DNA from: CAZZKF01 sp964654995
GTDB lineage: Bacteria; Pseudomonadota; Alphaproteobacteria; CAZZKF01
Length of the DNA stretch: 64,000 nt
Assembly: GCA_964654995.1 (NCBI GenBank)
Contig: CAZZKF010000006.1
Coordinates: 1-64,000 of the forward strand
Reading direction: 5' to 3'
This document shows positions 1 to 8,777 of this stretch, in pieces. Numbering within the stretch: position 1 is the stretch's first letter; every line of letters begins with the position of its first letter. The position numbers and the translations under genes were made by a program. Below the pieces are notes generated by a model. It was not told the origin of the DNA. It worked only from the letters and a program-made list of their open reading frames with translations, and searched no databases.

Positions 1-104
1 CCGATATGGCGGAGAAATTCCGCGAAGGCGGTGGCGAGATCTATCGCCCGCTCGACGAGGACGCCGAGGCGGCACACAAGGCGCCGGTCGAGGCCGCCGA
101 ATAG
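1..104 (+). CDS. C-terminal tail of a gene, possibly thiC (partial)
   Basis: An open frame enters from the left edge and ends at TAG 102-104. The last 33 residues include MAEKFREGGGEIYRP and then an acidic, Ala-rich tail. The stretch resembles the extreme C-terminus of phosphomethylpyrimidine synthase ThiC (thiamine pyrimidine synthesis), which usually ends in a similar 'MxxKFRxxGxEIY' segment after the Fe-S cluster cysteines. This is recognition from a short tail only: no catalytic motif lies inside the window, so the assignment is tentative. The gene converges on znuA with a 19 bp gap. Confidence 0.45.
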   Translation, partial: DMAEKFREGGGEIYRPLDEDAEAAHKAPVEAAE

Positions 105-123
105 GCATTCGACCGTCCGGACA

Positions 124-1041
124 TCACTGACCCTCAAGGCAGCGGCGAAGGTCCTCGGCCAGGCGTTCCAGCAGCCGGGTGTACGCATCCTCGCCCGGCG
201 TCAGCTCCGCCCCCAATGGGTCCACGACGCCCAAGCGAACGCCGGTCCCGGCCACCAGCCGGCGGGCCAGCGCCGGCTCGACCTGCGGCTCGACGAACAG
301 GCACTTGACCTGCCCGGCCAAAAGCTGCGCCCGTGCCGCCGCAATGGTGCGGGCGCCGGGCTGGCGTTCCGGCGTGAGCGTCAGGGCGCCCACCAGCTTG
401 AGGCGGTAATGCCGGGCAAAGGCGGCGAGTGCGTCATGATAGGTCATGAAGGCGCGCCCGCGCACCGGCGCGAGCCGATCCGCAAGAGCCGTGTCCAGCG
501 CCGTCAGGCGGTCGGTCACCCGGGCGGCATTTTCCGCATAAAGCGCCGCCCGATCGGGGTCGATCGCCGCCAGCGTTTGCGCCAGTCTTTCGACCAGAGC
601 GATCGCCCGGTCGGGATCGAGCCAGGGGTGCGTTTCATTCGCTGCATCGGCAATCGCAATGCGCTGCGCAGCCGGCGCCAGACTGGCCAGCGGCTTGACC
701 AGGAAGCGTTCGAGCTGCGGCCCGACCCAGACGATCACATCGGCGCCCGCCAGCATCCGCGCATCCTTGGGGCGCAGGCTGTAGCGATGCGGGCTCATCC
801 CCGGCTTGAGCAGCAGATACGGCGCACCCGCACCGGCCATGACCCCGGCCGCCAACGCATGAAGCGGCAGGATCGTCGCCACCACCCGCGGCGGTGCGGC
901 CTCGGTAGCCGGTGCTGCGGCACCCGGACCAGCCAGGGCGCCGATCCCGACGGCAGCCGCGACGGCGATTCGCAACACCCTGCGCAATGGCGATGTTGCG
1001 CCGGGTCCGCGGCGCAATGAGGGGCGTTCAGACCACCGCAT
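124..1041 (-). CDS. znuA: Zinc ABC transporter periplasmic binding protein (ZnuA-like)
   Basis: Periplasmic metal-binding lipocalin-like cluster A-1 protein that delivers zinc to a ZnuBC permease. The 305-residue product has a basic N-terminus, a hydrophobic Ala/Val-rich signal region around residues 20-45, then the mature domain starting at PPRVVATILPLHALAAGVM. Metal-ligand histidines expected for the family are visible in SPHRYSLRPKDARML, in HPWLD and in TYHDALAAFARHY, with an acidic ligand region in DPLGAELTPGEDAYTRLL. The acidic/His-rich loop found in some ZnuA proteins is short or absent. The start lies 14 bp inside the preceding hydroxyacid dehydrogenase gene, so the two are translationally coupled. 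No znuB or znuC is in the window. A manganese-specific relative is possible. Confidence 0.85.
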   Translation of the reverse strand: MRWSERPSLRRGPGATSPLRRVLRIAVAAAVGIGALAGPGAAAPATEAAPPRVVATILPLHALAAGVMAGAGAPYLLLKPGMSPHRYSLRPKDARMLAGADVIVWVGPQLERFLVKPLASLAPAAQRIAIADAANETHPWLDPDRAIALVERLAQTLAAIDPDRAALYAENAARVTDRLTALDTALADRLAPVRGRAFMTYHDALAAFARHYRLKLVGALTLTPERQPGARTIAAARAQLLAGQVKCLFVEPQVEPALARRLVAGTGVRLGVVDPLGAELTPGEDAYTRLLERLAEDLRRCLEGQ

Positions 1042-1993
1042 CCGGGGCCCGGCCGGTGGCGAAGAAGGCTTCGATATTGGCGATCACGCGGCGGCCCATG
1101 GCCTCGCGGGCCTCGAATGTCGCGGTGCCGACATGGGGCAGCAGAACGACATTGGGCAGTGCGCCAAGACCTTCGGCCAACTTTGGCTCGAACTCGTAGA
1201 CGTCGAGGCCGGCCCCCATCAGCTCGCCGGCTTTCAGGGCCGCAACCAGCGCCGCTTCGTCAACCAGCGGTCCACGCCCGGTGTTGATCAGGATGGCCTC
1301 GCGTTTCATCCGTTTGAGTGCCGCCGCGTCGATCAGATGATGGGTGGTCTCGTCATAGGGGCAGTGGAGCGAGATCACGTCGGCCGCTTCCAGAAGCTCA
1401 GGCAGCGTCGGACAGAAGCGAGCGCCAAGCTCGTACTCGGCGGCCTCGTTGCGGTGCCGGCTGTGGTAAAGGAGCGGCATCTCGAAGGCCCGGGTGCGCT
1501 GCGCCACCGCCCGGCCGATCCGCCCGAGCCCGACGATCCCGAGGGTCCGCCCGGTCACCCGCCGGCCGAGAAGATTGTCCAGCGTCGGCCCCTGCCAGCG
1601 CCCGGATCGCGTCAGCCGGTCGCCTTCCACCATGCGGCGCTGAACGGCAATCATCAGGCCGACGGTCAGATCGGCGGTATCGATGGTCACCACATCGGGC
1701 GTATTGGTCACCGCGATCCCGCGTGCGCGCGCCGCCTGCATGTCAATATGGTTGGTGCCGACCCCGTAAGAGGCGATCAGCCGGATGCTGCCGGGCAGGC
1801 GCGCGATCAGGTCGCCAGGCAGTGAATCGCTGAATGTCGGGCACAAGACGTCGGCGCCCTGGCAGCGCTCGATGATCTCGTCGGCAGACAACGGGCCTTC
1901 ATCACCCACGGCGCGGAGCTCGAAGCGGGCCGCCATCTCGGCCTCGACCGGGTCGGGCCAGGCCTGGGTCAGCACAACGACGGGCTTGGTCAT
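1028..1993 (-). CDS. D-isomer-specific 2-hydroxyacid dehydrogenase (glyoxylate/hydroxypyruvate reductase type)
   Basis: NAD(P)H-dependent reductase of 2-oxoacids, most like glyoxylate/hydroxypyruvate reductases. I take the ATG at 1993 (MTKPVVVLTQAWP), giving 321 residues, the usual family length; the frame is open further upstream but only with atypical sequence. The substrate domain contains SYGVGTNHID. The Rossmann motif is GIVGLGRIGRAVAQR, followed by INTGRGPLVDEAALVAAL and GAGLDVYEFEP, with the catalytic His in LLPHVGTATFEAREAM. The gene sits 19 bp after the isomerase gene and overlaps znuA, so all three probably share a transcript. Exact substrate cannot be told from sequence. Confidence 0.87.
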   Translation of the reverse strand: MTKPVVVLTQAWPDPVEAEMAARFELRAVGDEGPLSADEIIERCQGADVLCPTFSDSLPGDLIARLPGSIRLIASYGVGTNHIDMQAARARGIAVTNTPDVVTIDTADLTVGLMIAVQRRMVEGDRLTRSGRWQGPTLDNLLGRRVTGRTLGIVGLGRIGRAVAQRTRAFEMPLLYHSRHRNEAAEYELGARFCPTLPELLEAADVISLHCPYDETTHHLIDAAALKRMKREAILINTGRGPLVDEAALVAALKAGELMGAGLDVYEFEPKLAEGLGALPNVVLLPHVGTATFEAREAMGRRVIANIEAFFATGRAPDAVV

Positions 1994-2012
1994 GGATCGC
2001 GCCCGCGGGAAT

Positions 2013-2669
2013 TTATGGGACGCGCCGGGCCAGCCCGTGCTGGCCCATCCGCCACAGCAGCACGTCGATACGGTCCTGGCCGAAGAAGGGTTCGCCCTTG
2101 AACACCATGGTCGGCACACCCCAGTGGCCGGCGGCCTCCAACGCCTGCTGGTTGGCGGTGATGGCGGCCTCGAAACGGTCGGGACCGGCGGCCACGTCCG
2201 CTTCCATCTCGGCCAGATCGAGGCCGGCGCGTTCGGCTGCACGGGCGAGATGATCGCCTTCATGCCAGCCCTTGACCGTACCGTCCCAGATCAGTCTCGA
2301 GACCTCGTCGATAAACGGCAGGCCAAGGCCGCGGTCCACCGCGGCGATGCCGAGCCGTGTGAGGCGGTGGATGTGAGGCTGCTCAGCCGCCGCCACGCCG
2401 GGGGCCTCAAATGCCACCGGATCGGGATCGGGAAGCCCGATGGGAACGCCCTGCATCTCGGCCAGCCGCGCCACATCACGAAACAGATAGGGCAGGAACA
2501 GCGGATTGGCGCGCTTGAAAAACGACGGGTCACGAACCGCCAGCGGATAGACCGGCCGGACCCGGATGGCGACGTCGTAATCGCGCTGGATCGCCACCAT
2601 GCGGTGAACGGCGAGATAGGAGTACGGGCTGCGGAACGACCAGTACAGCTCGAAGGACAGCGTCGACAT
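2013..2669 (-). CDS. 2-hydroxychromene-2-carboxylate isomerase / DsbA-family protein
   Basis: The 218-residue protein belongs to the DsbA-fold, glutathione-transferase-kappa-like group that includes the NahD isomerase of naphthalene breakdown. It starts MSTLSFELYWSFRSPYSYLAVHRM, with the SFRSPYSYL motif at the position where thiol oxidoreductases carry CxxC. The C-terminal part WGVPTMVFKGEPFFGQDRIDVL is the cis-proline loop region (GVPT) typical of the fold. Many members act on unknown glutathione- or CoA-linked substrates, and nothing nearby suggests aromatic degradation, so the substrate is open. It is the first gene of a three-gene minus-strand group with the hydroxyacid dehydrogenase and znuA. 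Confidence 0.8.
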   Translation of the reverse strand: MSTLSFELYWSFRSPYSYLAVHRMVAIQRDYDVAIRVRPVYPLAVRDPSFFKRANPLFLPYLFRDVARLAEMQGVPIGLPDPDPVAFEAPGVAAAEQPHIHRLTRLGIAAVDRGLGLPFIDEVSRLIWDGTVKGWHEGDHLARAAERAGLDLAEMEADVAAGPDRFEAAITANQQALEAAGHWGVPTMVFKGEPFFGQDRIDVLLWRMGQHGLARRVP

Positions 2670-2792
2670 CGTCCTCTCCCGAAAACGGTGCAGAGAACGC
2701 CCCCGCCAGGATTCGGTCTTGCGAGGGCCGATCTCTTTTACCGTGGCCGGGACGGCCCGGCAATCACGCCGATGACGATCGCCGTAACGCGG

Positions 2793-3227
2793 CTATTGCG
2801 AATCCTTCGCCGGCGCATCCGCCTCAACGTAGCGCTCCAGTCGCTTGATCGCGCAGGATGCGCCTGCCATGCCGCCGGCGCGGCGCCGGCGCACGGTGAT
2901 GATCTGACCCGGACACAGGGAGTTGGTGGCGCTCGAGTAGGTCCATTGGTCCTCGAACTTGAGGTTCGGACACGGCTTGTCGAGCGTCGCCCGGTAGGTC
3001 TTGCCGGCCGGCATGAAGAACAGAATGGTCTGATCGTCCACGACCTTGGTCTTCTGGATGAGCGATATGCGCAGACACTGGGTGGGACGCCCGGTGGCGG
3101 TTCCTTCATCGGGCGCAGCGCCACCGGCATCGCCGGCAAGCGTCGGTGCCGCGATCAAGCCTGACAGCACGACGGCGGCGCCGGTCGCGAAGCCGAAGCC
3201 CTTGATCCTCCTGATCACCGTGTTCAT
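2793..3227 (-). CDS. Exported small protein, DUF6491-like
   Basis: A 144-residue protein with a clear Sec signal: basic MNTVIRRIKG, then a hydrophobic stretch to about residue 31 ending near APTLAGDAG. The mature part has a CLRISLIQKTKVVDDQTILFF segment, a YRATLDKPCPNL segment, a LCPGQIITV segment and a final CAIKRLERY, a spacing of four cysteines that resembles DUF6491 secreted proteins. Two disulfides in the periplasm are plausible. It diverges from scoA across a 238 bp spacer containing a long palindrome. Function unknown. Confidence 0.6.
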   Translation of the reverse strand: MNTVIRRIKGFGFATGAAVVLSGLIAAPTLAGDAGGAAPDEGTATGRPTQCLRISLIQKTKVVDDQTILFFMPAGKTYRATLDKPCPNLKFEDQWTYSSATNSLCPGQIITVRRRRAGGMAGASCAIKRLERYVEADAPAKDSQ

Positions 3228-3314
3228 GACAGGTCTCCCTTCCTGGCATCCGAAGCCCGCCTCGCCTTAACCAATAGATATACCACCTTTGCGCGTGAAC
3301 CCATATCACATTCA

Positions 3315-3338
3315 TTCACATGGGCGCGACCATGTGAA
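3315..3338. promoter_or_regulatory. 24 bp palindrome, candidate operator for scoAB or the divergent gene
   Basis: Perfect inverted repeat with arms TTCACATGG and CCATGTGAA separated by six bases (GCGCGA). It lies 127 bp before the scoA start and 88 bp before the divergent secreted-protein gene, where a dimeric repressor or activator would bind. No T-run follows, so it is not a terminator. The regulator is not encoded next to it; which of the two genes it controls is inference. Confidence 0.5.
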
Positions 3339-3465
3339 AAGGCAAATGGTGACCGCTGGCCCGCCCGACTCTTGACCCTGCCCGCAGCCCCGCCTATCAA
3401 AGGCAGGTCGACGAAGCGGGGACGGGAATCGTCGAAAGCGAACCGGGCGGTGCGAGGCAGGCAGG

Positions 3466-4167
3466 ATGAAAAAGGTCTACGAAACCGCGGCCCAGGCCCT
3501 CGACGGGCTGGTTTTCGACGGCATGACGATCATGGCCGGCGGGTTCGGCCTGTGCGGCATTCCCGAAAACCTGATCCTCGCCCTGCGCGAAACCGGGGTC
3601 AAGGACCTGACCGTCATCAGCAACAATGCCGGCGTCGATGATTTCGGCCTCGGGCTGCTGCTGCAGACCCGCCAGATCAGGAAGATGGTGTCGTCCTATG
3701 TCGGCGAAAACAAGCTGTTCGAGCAGCTTTATCTCGACGGCGAGCTGGAGCTGGAGTTCAACCCGCAAGGCACGCTGGCCGAGCGCATTCGCGCCGGCGG
3801 CGCCGGCATTCCCGGGTTCTACACCCGCACCGGCGTCGGCACGGTGATCGCCGAAGGCAAGGAACACAAGGACTTCGACGGCCAGACCTATATTCTGGAA
3901 ACGGCGCTCAAGGCCGACCTCGCGCTGGTCAAGGCCTGGATAGGAGATGCGGAGGGCAATCTCGTCTATCGCAAGACGGCGCGCAATTTCAATCCGATGA
4001 TGGCCATGGCCGGCAAGGTCACGGTCGCCGAAGTCGAAGAGCTGGTGGCTGTGGGCGAGATCGACCCGGACGCCGTTCACACCCCCGGCATTGCCGTGCA
4101 GCGCATCCTGCAGGGCGCCCGCTACGAAAAACGCATCGAGCAGATGACCGTGCGCGAGCGCGGCTGA
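3466..4167 (+). CDS. scoA: 3-oxoacid CoA-transferase subunit A
   Basis: Alpha subunit of succinyl-CoA:3-ketoacid (acetoacetate) CoA-transferase, which moves CoA from succinyl-CoA or another acyl-CoA onto acetoacetate so ketone bodies can be used. The 233 residues show the family glycine-rich start ([17 protein letters not shown]), [16 protein letters not shown], and [15 protein letters not shown] followed by the EGKE segment. The subunit lacks the catalytic Glu, which is in ScoB, 32 bp downstream. A GGCAGG element just before the ATG serves as ribosome-binding site, and the same context recurs before scoB. Together with the downstream 3-hydroxyacyl-CoA dehydrogenase it suggests use of acetoacetate or branched-chain acyl-CoAs. 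Confidence 0.93.
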   Translation: MKKVYETAAQALDGLVFDGMTIMAGGFGLCGIPENLILALRETGVKDLTVISNNAGVDDFGLGLLLQTRQIRKMVSSYVGENKLFEQLYLDGELELEFNPQGTLAERIRAGGAGIPGFYTRTGVGTVIAEGKEHKDFDGQTYILETALKADLALVKAWIGDAEGNLVYRKTARNFNPMMAMAGKVTVAEVEELVAVGEIDPDAVHTPGIAVQRILQGARYEKRIEQMTVRERG

Positions 4168-4199
4168 CACGGACGCAAAGAGAGCGAAGGATAGGCAGG

Positions 4200-4847
<648 letters not shown>

Positions 4848-4890
4848 TCGCGGAGCCGGTTGGCCGCGACCACGAACGGGTGCGCGGCCA

Positions 4891-5805
4891 TTGACCGCTC
4901 TGAAGGCAAAACCCGGGCTTTCAGCCAATCTGGTCGGCGCCCTGTGGATCGTCGCTGCCGGCTTTTTCGGCTCGACCATGGGAGCGCTGGCGAAATCGGT
5001 AGGGTTCCGTCTCGGCCCGGTCGAGATCGCTTTCTTTCGGGCCTTCATCGGCTTTGCCATCACCCTTCCCTTCATCCTCCATGTCGGGCGTCGCGGCTGG
5101 CGCACGGCCCAGCCGCTGCTGCAGATTCTCAGAGGCGTGTCCGCCAGCCTGATCATGCTGTTCGGCTTTTATGCGCTTATTCATCTGTCGCTGGCGGATG
5201 TCACCGTGATCGCCTTTTCGAAGGCCCTGTTCGTGGTCATCCTCGCCCGTTTCGTGCTGCGCGAAACGGTGCGCCTGCGCCGCACGCTGGCCACGATGGT
5301 CGGCTTCATCGGCGTGCTCGTCATCATGCGCCCGACCGGCACCATCGCCCCGGCGGCGCTCATTGCACTCGCCGGCGCCGCCCTGATTGCCATGAACATC
5401 ATGCTGGTCAAGGTGCTCACCCGGACCGATGCCCCGGCCACCCTGGTGCTCTATTCCAACATCATTCAGACGTTGGTGCTGGTGGTTCCGGCCGCCTATT
5501 ACTGGGTGACGCCGACGTGGACCGAGCTGACCATCCTCATCAGTGTCGGGGTGTTGGGCACCCTGGTGCAGATCTGCATTGTCCGCGGCTACGCGGTCGG
5601 CGATGCCAGCGCCATCGTTCCCTTCGATTACCTGCGCATCCTGTTTGCCGTCGCCCTCGGCTATGTCTTCTTCGACGAGGTCCCGGATGCCTGGACCTGG
5701 GCCGGGGCGGCGATTATCGCCGGCTCGACCCTCTATATCGCCCGGCGCGAGGCGCGGCTGGGCAAACCGCTGCCGGAACCGCAGGTGCCGGAGCGGGTTC
5801 CCTAG
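4891..5805 (+). CDS. EamA/DMT-family membrane transporter
   Basis: Drug/metabolite-transporter superfamily protein with about ten predicted membrane helices arranged as two EamA repeats, for example VGALWIVAAGFFGSTMG, IAFFRAFIGFAITLPFIL, TMVGFIGVLVIM and, near the end, TWAGAAIIAGSTLYIARR. Substrate unknown; members export amino acids, S-adenosylmethionine or metabolites. The start is uncertain: an in-frame ATG at 4792 lies 55 bp inside scoB and would add an unlikely Arg/Pro-rich leader, so I prefer the TTG at 4891, 14 residues before the first helix. The close spacing to scoAB suggests co-transcription, perhaps moving a related organic acid. Confidence 0.8.
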   Translation: MTALKAKPGLSANLVGALWIVAAGFFGSTMGALAKSVGFRLGPVEIAFFRAFIGFAITLPFILHVGRRGWRTAQPLLQILRGVSASLIMLFGFYALIHLSLADVTVIAFSKALFVVILARFVLRETVRLRRTLATMVGFIGVLVIMRPTGTIAPAALIALAGAALIAMNIMLVKVLTRTDAPATLVLYSNIIQTLVLVVPAAYYWVTPTWTELTILISVGVLGTLVQICIVRGYAVGDASAIVPFDYLRILFAVALGYVFFDEVPDAWTWAGAAIIAGSTLYIARREARLGKPLPEPQVPERVP

Positions 5806-5899
5806 CAGAGAAGGCCAGCCTGCGACCAAAGGGGTGCTTCACCGCACCCGCCCGAATGTGCTAAACACCGCCCGGTTCACAGCGAAGGAGGAATAACCC

Positions 5900-6661
5900 A
5901 TGAAGCTTGAAGGGGCAGGCGCAATTGTCACCGGCGGAGCCTCGGGACTTGGCGCCGGAACCGCCAAGGTCCTGGCCGAAGCCGGCGCCAAGGTCACGAT
6001 TTTCGATCTCAACGAAGAATTGGGCACCCGGACGGCGGCCGAGGTCGGCGGCCAGTTCGTCAAGGTCGACGTCACCTCCGAGGACGACGTGCAGGCCGGG
6101 CTGCAGACGGCCATCGATGCCTTCGGCCCGGTCCGGGTTCTGGTCAACTGCGCCGGCATCGCGATTGGCGAAAAGACCACCAGCCGCGGCAAGCCGCATG
6201 CGCTGGACTCGTTCACCAAGGTCATTCAGGTCAATCTGATCGGCACGTTCAACTGTATCCGCCTGGTCGCCACCCATATGGTGGAGAGCGACCCGCTCGA
6301 GGATGACGAGCGCGGCGTCATCATCAACACCGCCTCGGTCGCCGCCTTCGATGGCCAGATCGGCCAGGTCGCCTACAGCGCATCCAAGGGCGGCATCGTC
6401 GGCATGACACTGCCTATCGCCCGCGACCTGGCGGCCAGGGGCGTGCGCGTGTGCACGATCGCGCCGGGGCTGTTCAAGACGCCGATGATGGACACCCTGC
6501 CGCAGCACATTCAGGACGCGCTGGCGGCGATGGTCCCCTTCCCGCACCGCCTGGGGACGCCGGGCGAATATGCGGCGCTGGCCCGGGCGATCTGTGAAAA
6601 CGTCATGCTCAACGGCGAAACCATCCGCCTCGACGGCGCCATTCGCCTGCAACCCAAATAG
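5900..6661 (+). CDS. 3-hydroxyacyl-CoA dehydrogenase type II (HSD10-like SDR)
   Basis: Short-chain dehydrogenase closest in feel to HSD17B10-type enzymes that oxidise 2-methyl-3-hydroxybutyryl-CoA and other short 3-hydroxyacyl-CoAs with NAD+. Visible are the cofactor motif [12 protein letters not shown], a NAD-selecting Asp after beta-2 (FDLNEE), VNCAGIA, and the catalytic pair in YSASKGG with the preceding Ser in [15 protein letters not shown]. The type-specific segments [16 protein letters not shown] and [17 protein letters not shown] are also present. Length of 253 residues is typical. A strong GAAGGAGG site at 5884-5891 fixes the ATG. It follows scoAB and may act in isoleucine or short-chain fatty acid breakdown. 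Confidence 0.88.
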   Translation: MKLEGAGAIVTGGASGLGAGTAKVLAEAGAKVTIFDLNEELGTRTAAEVGGQFVKVDVTSEDDVQAGLQTAIDAFGPVRVLVNCAGIAIGEKTTSRGKPHALDSFTKVIQVNLIGTFNCIRLVATHMVESDPLEDDERGVIINTASVAAFDGQIGQVAYSASKGGIVGMTLPIARDLAARGVRVCTIAPGLFKTPMMDTLPQHIQDALAAMVPFPHRLGTPGEYAALARAICENVMLNGETIRLDGAIRLQPK

Positions 6662-6670
6662 TCTGCGCGC

Positions 6671-6928
6671 CTATTCGGCAAACGCGTCCATGGCGGCGGC
6701 GAGCGTGATATCCTTTTCGGTCACGCCGCCGGCGTCATGGGTGGTCAGCGTCACCTCGACGCGGTTATAGACGTTGAACCATTCGGGGTGGTGGTTCATT
6801 TTCTCGGCCATCAGCGCCGCCCGGGTCATGAAGGCGAAGGCGGCGCCGAAATCCCTGAACCGGAAGGTCTTGGTAATCGCATCGCGCCCGTCCGCCTCGG
6901 CCCAGCCGTCAAGCCCGGCAAGGGCCTG
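6671..6928 (-). CDS. phhB: Pterin-4a-carbinolamine dehydratase (5'-truncated by gap)
   Basis: Reading the minus strand from the gap edge gives 85 residues that start [18 protein letters not shown], continue through [18 protein letters not shown] and the signature [18 protein letters not shown], and end [23 protein letters not shown] before TAG. The HHPEW motif and the final D/A-rich helix are diagnostic for 4a-hydroxytetrahydrobiopterin dehydratase, which recycles the pterin cofactor of aromatic amino acid hydroxylases and is about 95-100 residues long. Only some 10-15 N-terminal residues are lost in the N-run. No phenylalanine hydroxylase is in the window; a transcription-coactivator (DCoH-like) role is an alternative. 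Confidence 0.9.
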   Translation of the reverse strand, partial: QALAGLDGWAEADGRDAITKTFRFRDFGAAFAFMTRAALMAEKMNHHPEWFNVYNRVEVTLTTHDAGGVTEKDITLAAAMDAFAE

Positions 6929-7028
6929 NNNNNNNNNNNNNNNNNNNNNNNNNNNNNNNNNNNNNNNNNNNNNNNNNNNNNNNNNNNNNNNNNNNNNNNN
7001 NNNNNNNNNNNNNNNNNNNNNNNNNNNN
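6929..7028. other. Assembly gap (100 N)
   Basis: Exactly 100 undetermined bases, a scaffolding placeholder, so the real distance is unknown. It hides the start of phhB and the region upstream of the metallopeptidase gene, including the divergent promoters. Confidence 0.99.
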
Positions 7029-7427
7029 ATGAAACCCGATCCCGATGCCGCTGTCCTCGAAGCGCTGGCTCGAAAGGCCTTGCAGCGCCTGCCCGCACCC
7101 TTGCGCGAGATGCTGGCGGATGTCGCCGTTCATGTCGAGGAACTGCCCGACCGGGAGACGCTGGCGCACTTCGGGATCAGGGACCCATACGGTCTTCTGG
7201 GCCTCTATCACGGGGTCAGCCTGCCCCATAAATCGAGCTTCATCAGCGGTGAAGGCCCTGACGTGATCGTCCTTTACCGGCGCCCGATCATCGCCTTCTG
7301 GCGGGCCGGCAGCGACAGCCTTGCCGACATTGTTACTCACATCCTGATCCATGAGGCCGGGCATCACTTCGGCTTTTCAGATGCCGAAATGGCGGCGATC
7401 GAGCGCGGCGCCCGCGGTCTTCGCTGA
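7029..7427 (+). CDS. Small zinc metallopeptidase (zincin_1 / DUF1025 type)
   Basis: A 132-residue protein with the HEAGHH zinc motif in HILIHEAGHHFGFSDAEM, the arrangement of the minimal metallopeptidase family PF06262 (two His plus a downstream Asp as ligands). The preceding YGLLGLYHGVSLPHKSS and VIVLYRRPI segments match that family, whose members are about 115-135 residues and have no transmembrane part. Physiological substrate is unknown. The first ATG directly abuts the N-run, so the true start could lie further upstream in the gap. Confidence 0.8.
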   Translation: MKPDPDAAVLEALARKALQRLPAPLREMLADVAVHVEELPDRETLAHFGIRDPYGLLGLYHGVSLPHKSSFISGEGPDVIVLYRRPIIAFWRAGSDSLADIVTHILIHEAGHHFGFSDAEMAAIERGARGLR

Positions 7428-7435
7428 ATCGCCGA

Positions 7436-8149
7436 TCAGCGCCTGCTCAACAGGCGGTCCACATAGTCGGGCACCACTTCCGTGGCCGGGCCGACGATGT
7501 GCTCGGCAAACAGCGAGGCGCCATCGGAGGGTTCGAGATTGAGCTCGACCGTATGCGCCCGGCCGATATTGCGCACCCGGGCGATGAAGCCGGCGGCCGG
7601 ATAGACCTGACCCGAGGTGCCGATCGAGATGAACAGGTCGCAGCCTTCCAGCAGCCGGTCGATTTCCTCCATGTGCAGCGGCATCTCGCCGAACCAGACG
7701 ACATCCGGGCGCATGCGGCCCTTGGTGCCGCAAGCCTCGCAGACCGTCTCCAGCGACAGATCCTGCTCCCACACCAGCCGGGTGCCGCAGGCGGCGCACC
7801 GCGCCTTGAGCATCTCGCCGTGCATGTGAACGACGCGCGTGGAACCGGCGCGCTCATGCAGATTGTCGATGTTCTGGGTGACCACCGTCACCTCGCCGGC
7901 ATGTTCGGCCTCGAGCCGCGCCAGCGCGTGATGCGCGGCATTGGGCTCGGCGCTCGCCATGCGGGCGCGCCGCGCATTGTAGAATTCATGCACCAGCACC
8001 GGATTGCGGGCGAAGCCTTCGGGTGTCGCCACCTCGTTCAGGTCATAGCGGGTCCACAGCCCGTCCTTGCCGCGAAAGGTGCCGAGCCCGGATTCGGCCG
8101 AGACGCCGGCCCCCGTAAGAATGACGATGCGCTGGTATCTGCTGGTCAT
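7436..8149 (-). CDS. cobB: Sirtuin NAD-dependent protein deacylase
   Basis: SIR2-family enzyme that removes acyl groups from lysines using NAD+. It shows GAGVSAESGLGTFRG, TQNIDNLHERAG, the catalytic His in VVHMHGEM, and a structural zinc site made of CAACG and CEACG. The motif FYNARRARM contains the Tyr-x-x-Arg pair that marks class III sirtuins able to bind succinyl or malonyl groups, so desuccinylase activity is likely besides deacetylation. I use the ATG at 8149, which starts MTSRYQRIVILTGAG; an upstream ATG at 8188 would add 13 residues. The gene converges on the metallopeptidase with an 8 bp gap. Confidence 0.92.
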   Translation of the reverse strand: MTSRYQRIVILTGAGVSAESGLGTFRGKDGLWTRYDLNEVATPEGFARNPVLVHEFYNARRARMASAEPNAAHHALARLEAEHAGEVTVVTQNIDNLHERAGSTRVVHMHGEMLKARCAACGTRLVWEQDLSLETVCEACGTKGRMRPDVVWFGEMPLHMEEIDRLLEGCDLFISIGTSGQVYPAAGFIARVRNIGRAHTVELNLEPSDGASLFAEHIVGPATEVVPDYVDRLLSRR

Positions 8150-8273
8150 GATCTGCCGCATGTCGAGCTGACTGGAATCCGGGTCCAATTAACGCCACAA
8201 TGGCCGCGCGCTGCAAGTCCCGGTGCACATGTCGCGCCGGGGGCAGGCCGCTGGCGGGAATGGAGGCTGATTC

Positions 8274-8777
8274 TTGGTCAAGGTTCTGTTCGTCTGCATG
8301 GGCAACATCTGTCGCTCGCCCCTGGCCGAAGGAGCGTTTTGCCATCTGCTCGCACAGGCCGAAGCGGCCGGCGAAGACTTGCCCGCCATCGAGGTCGATT
8401 CGGCCGGCACCATCAGCTTTCACGCCGGCGAGCCCCCGGATGCGCGGGCCCAGGATGCAGCCCGCCAGCGCGGCATCGATCTGGGCGGTCAGTTGGCCCG
8501 GCGGATCCGCAAATCGGACTTTTATGCCTTCGACTACATTCTCGCCATGGACCACGCCAATCTCGCCGACCTGCAGGCCCTGCGCCCGGCCGACGCCACG
8601 GCCGATCTGCGCCTGTTTCTCGACTTCGCGCCCGATCTCGGCATCGACGAGGTGCCCGACCCGTACTATGGCGGGCGCGACGGCTTCGACTATGTGCTGG
8701 ATCTGGTGGAGGCCGGCGCCCAGGGGCTGCTCAATGACATTCGCCGCCGCTTCGGTGCCCGCACGTCAGCGCCGTGA
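8274..8777 (+). CDS. Low-molecular-weight protein-tyrosine-phosphatase family enzyme
   Basis: Cytosolic acid phosphatase of the LMW-PTP family. The P-loop VCMGNICRSPLAEG contains the nucleophile Cys8 and Arg14 (CX5R), and the general-acid Asp is in PDPYYGG. 167 residues is usual. Translation starts at TTG 8274, the only start that keeps the P-loop near the N-terminus. It overlaps the next gene by four bases (GTGA), so the two are coupled. In bacteria this phosphatase is often paired with a fructosamine-kinase homologue, where it is thought to remove phosphate from ribulosamine or erythrulosamine phosphates on proteins rather than from phosphotyrosine. Confidence 0.9.
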   Translation: MVKVLFVCMGNICRSPLAEGAFCHLLAQAEAAGEDLPAIEVDSAGTISFHAGEPPDARAQDAARQRGIDLGGQLARRIRKSDFYAFDYILAMDHANLADLQALRPADATADLRLFLDFAPDLGIDEVPDPYYGGRDGFDYVLDLVEAGAQGLLNDIRRRFGARTSAP

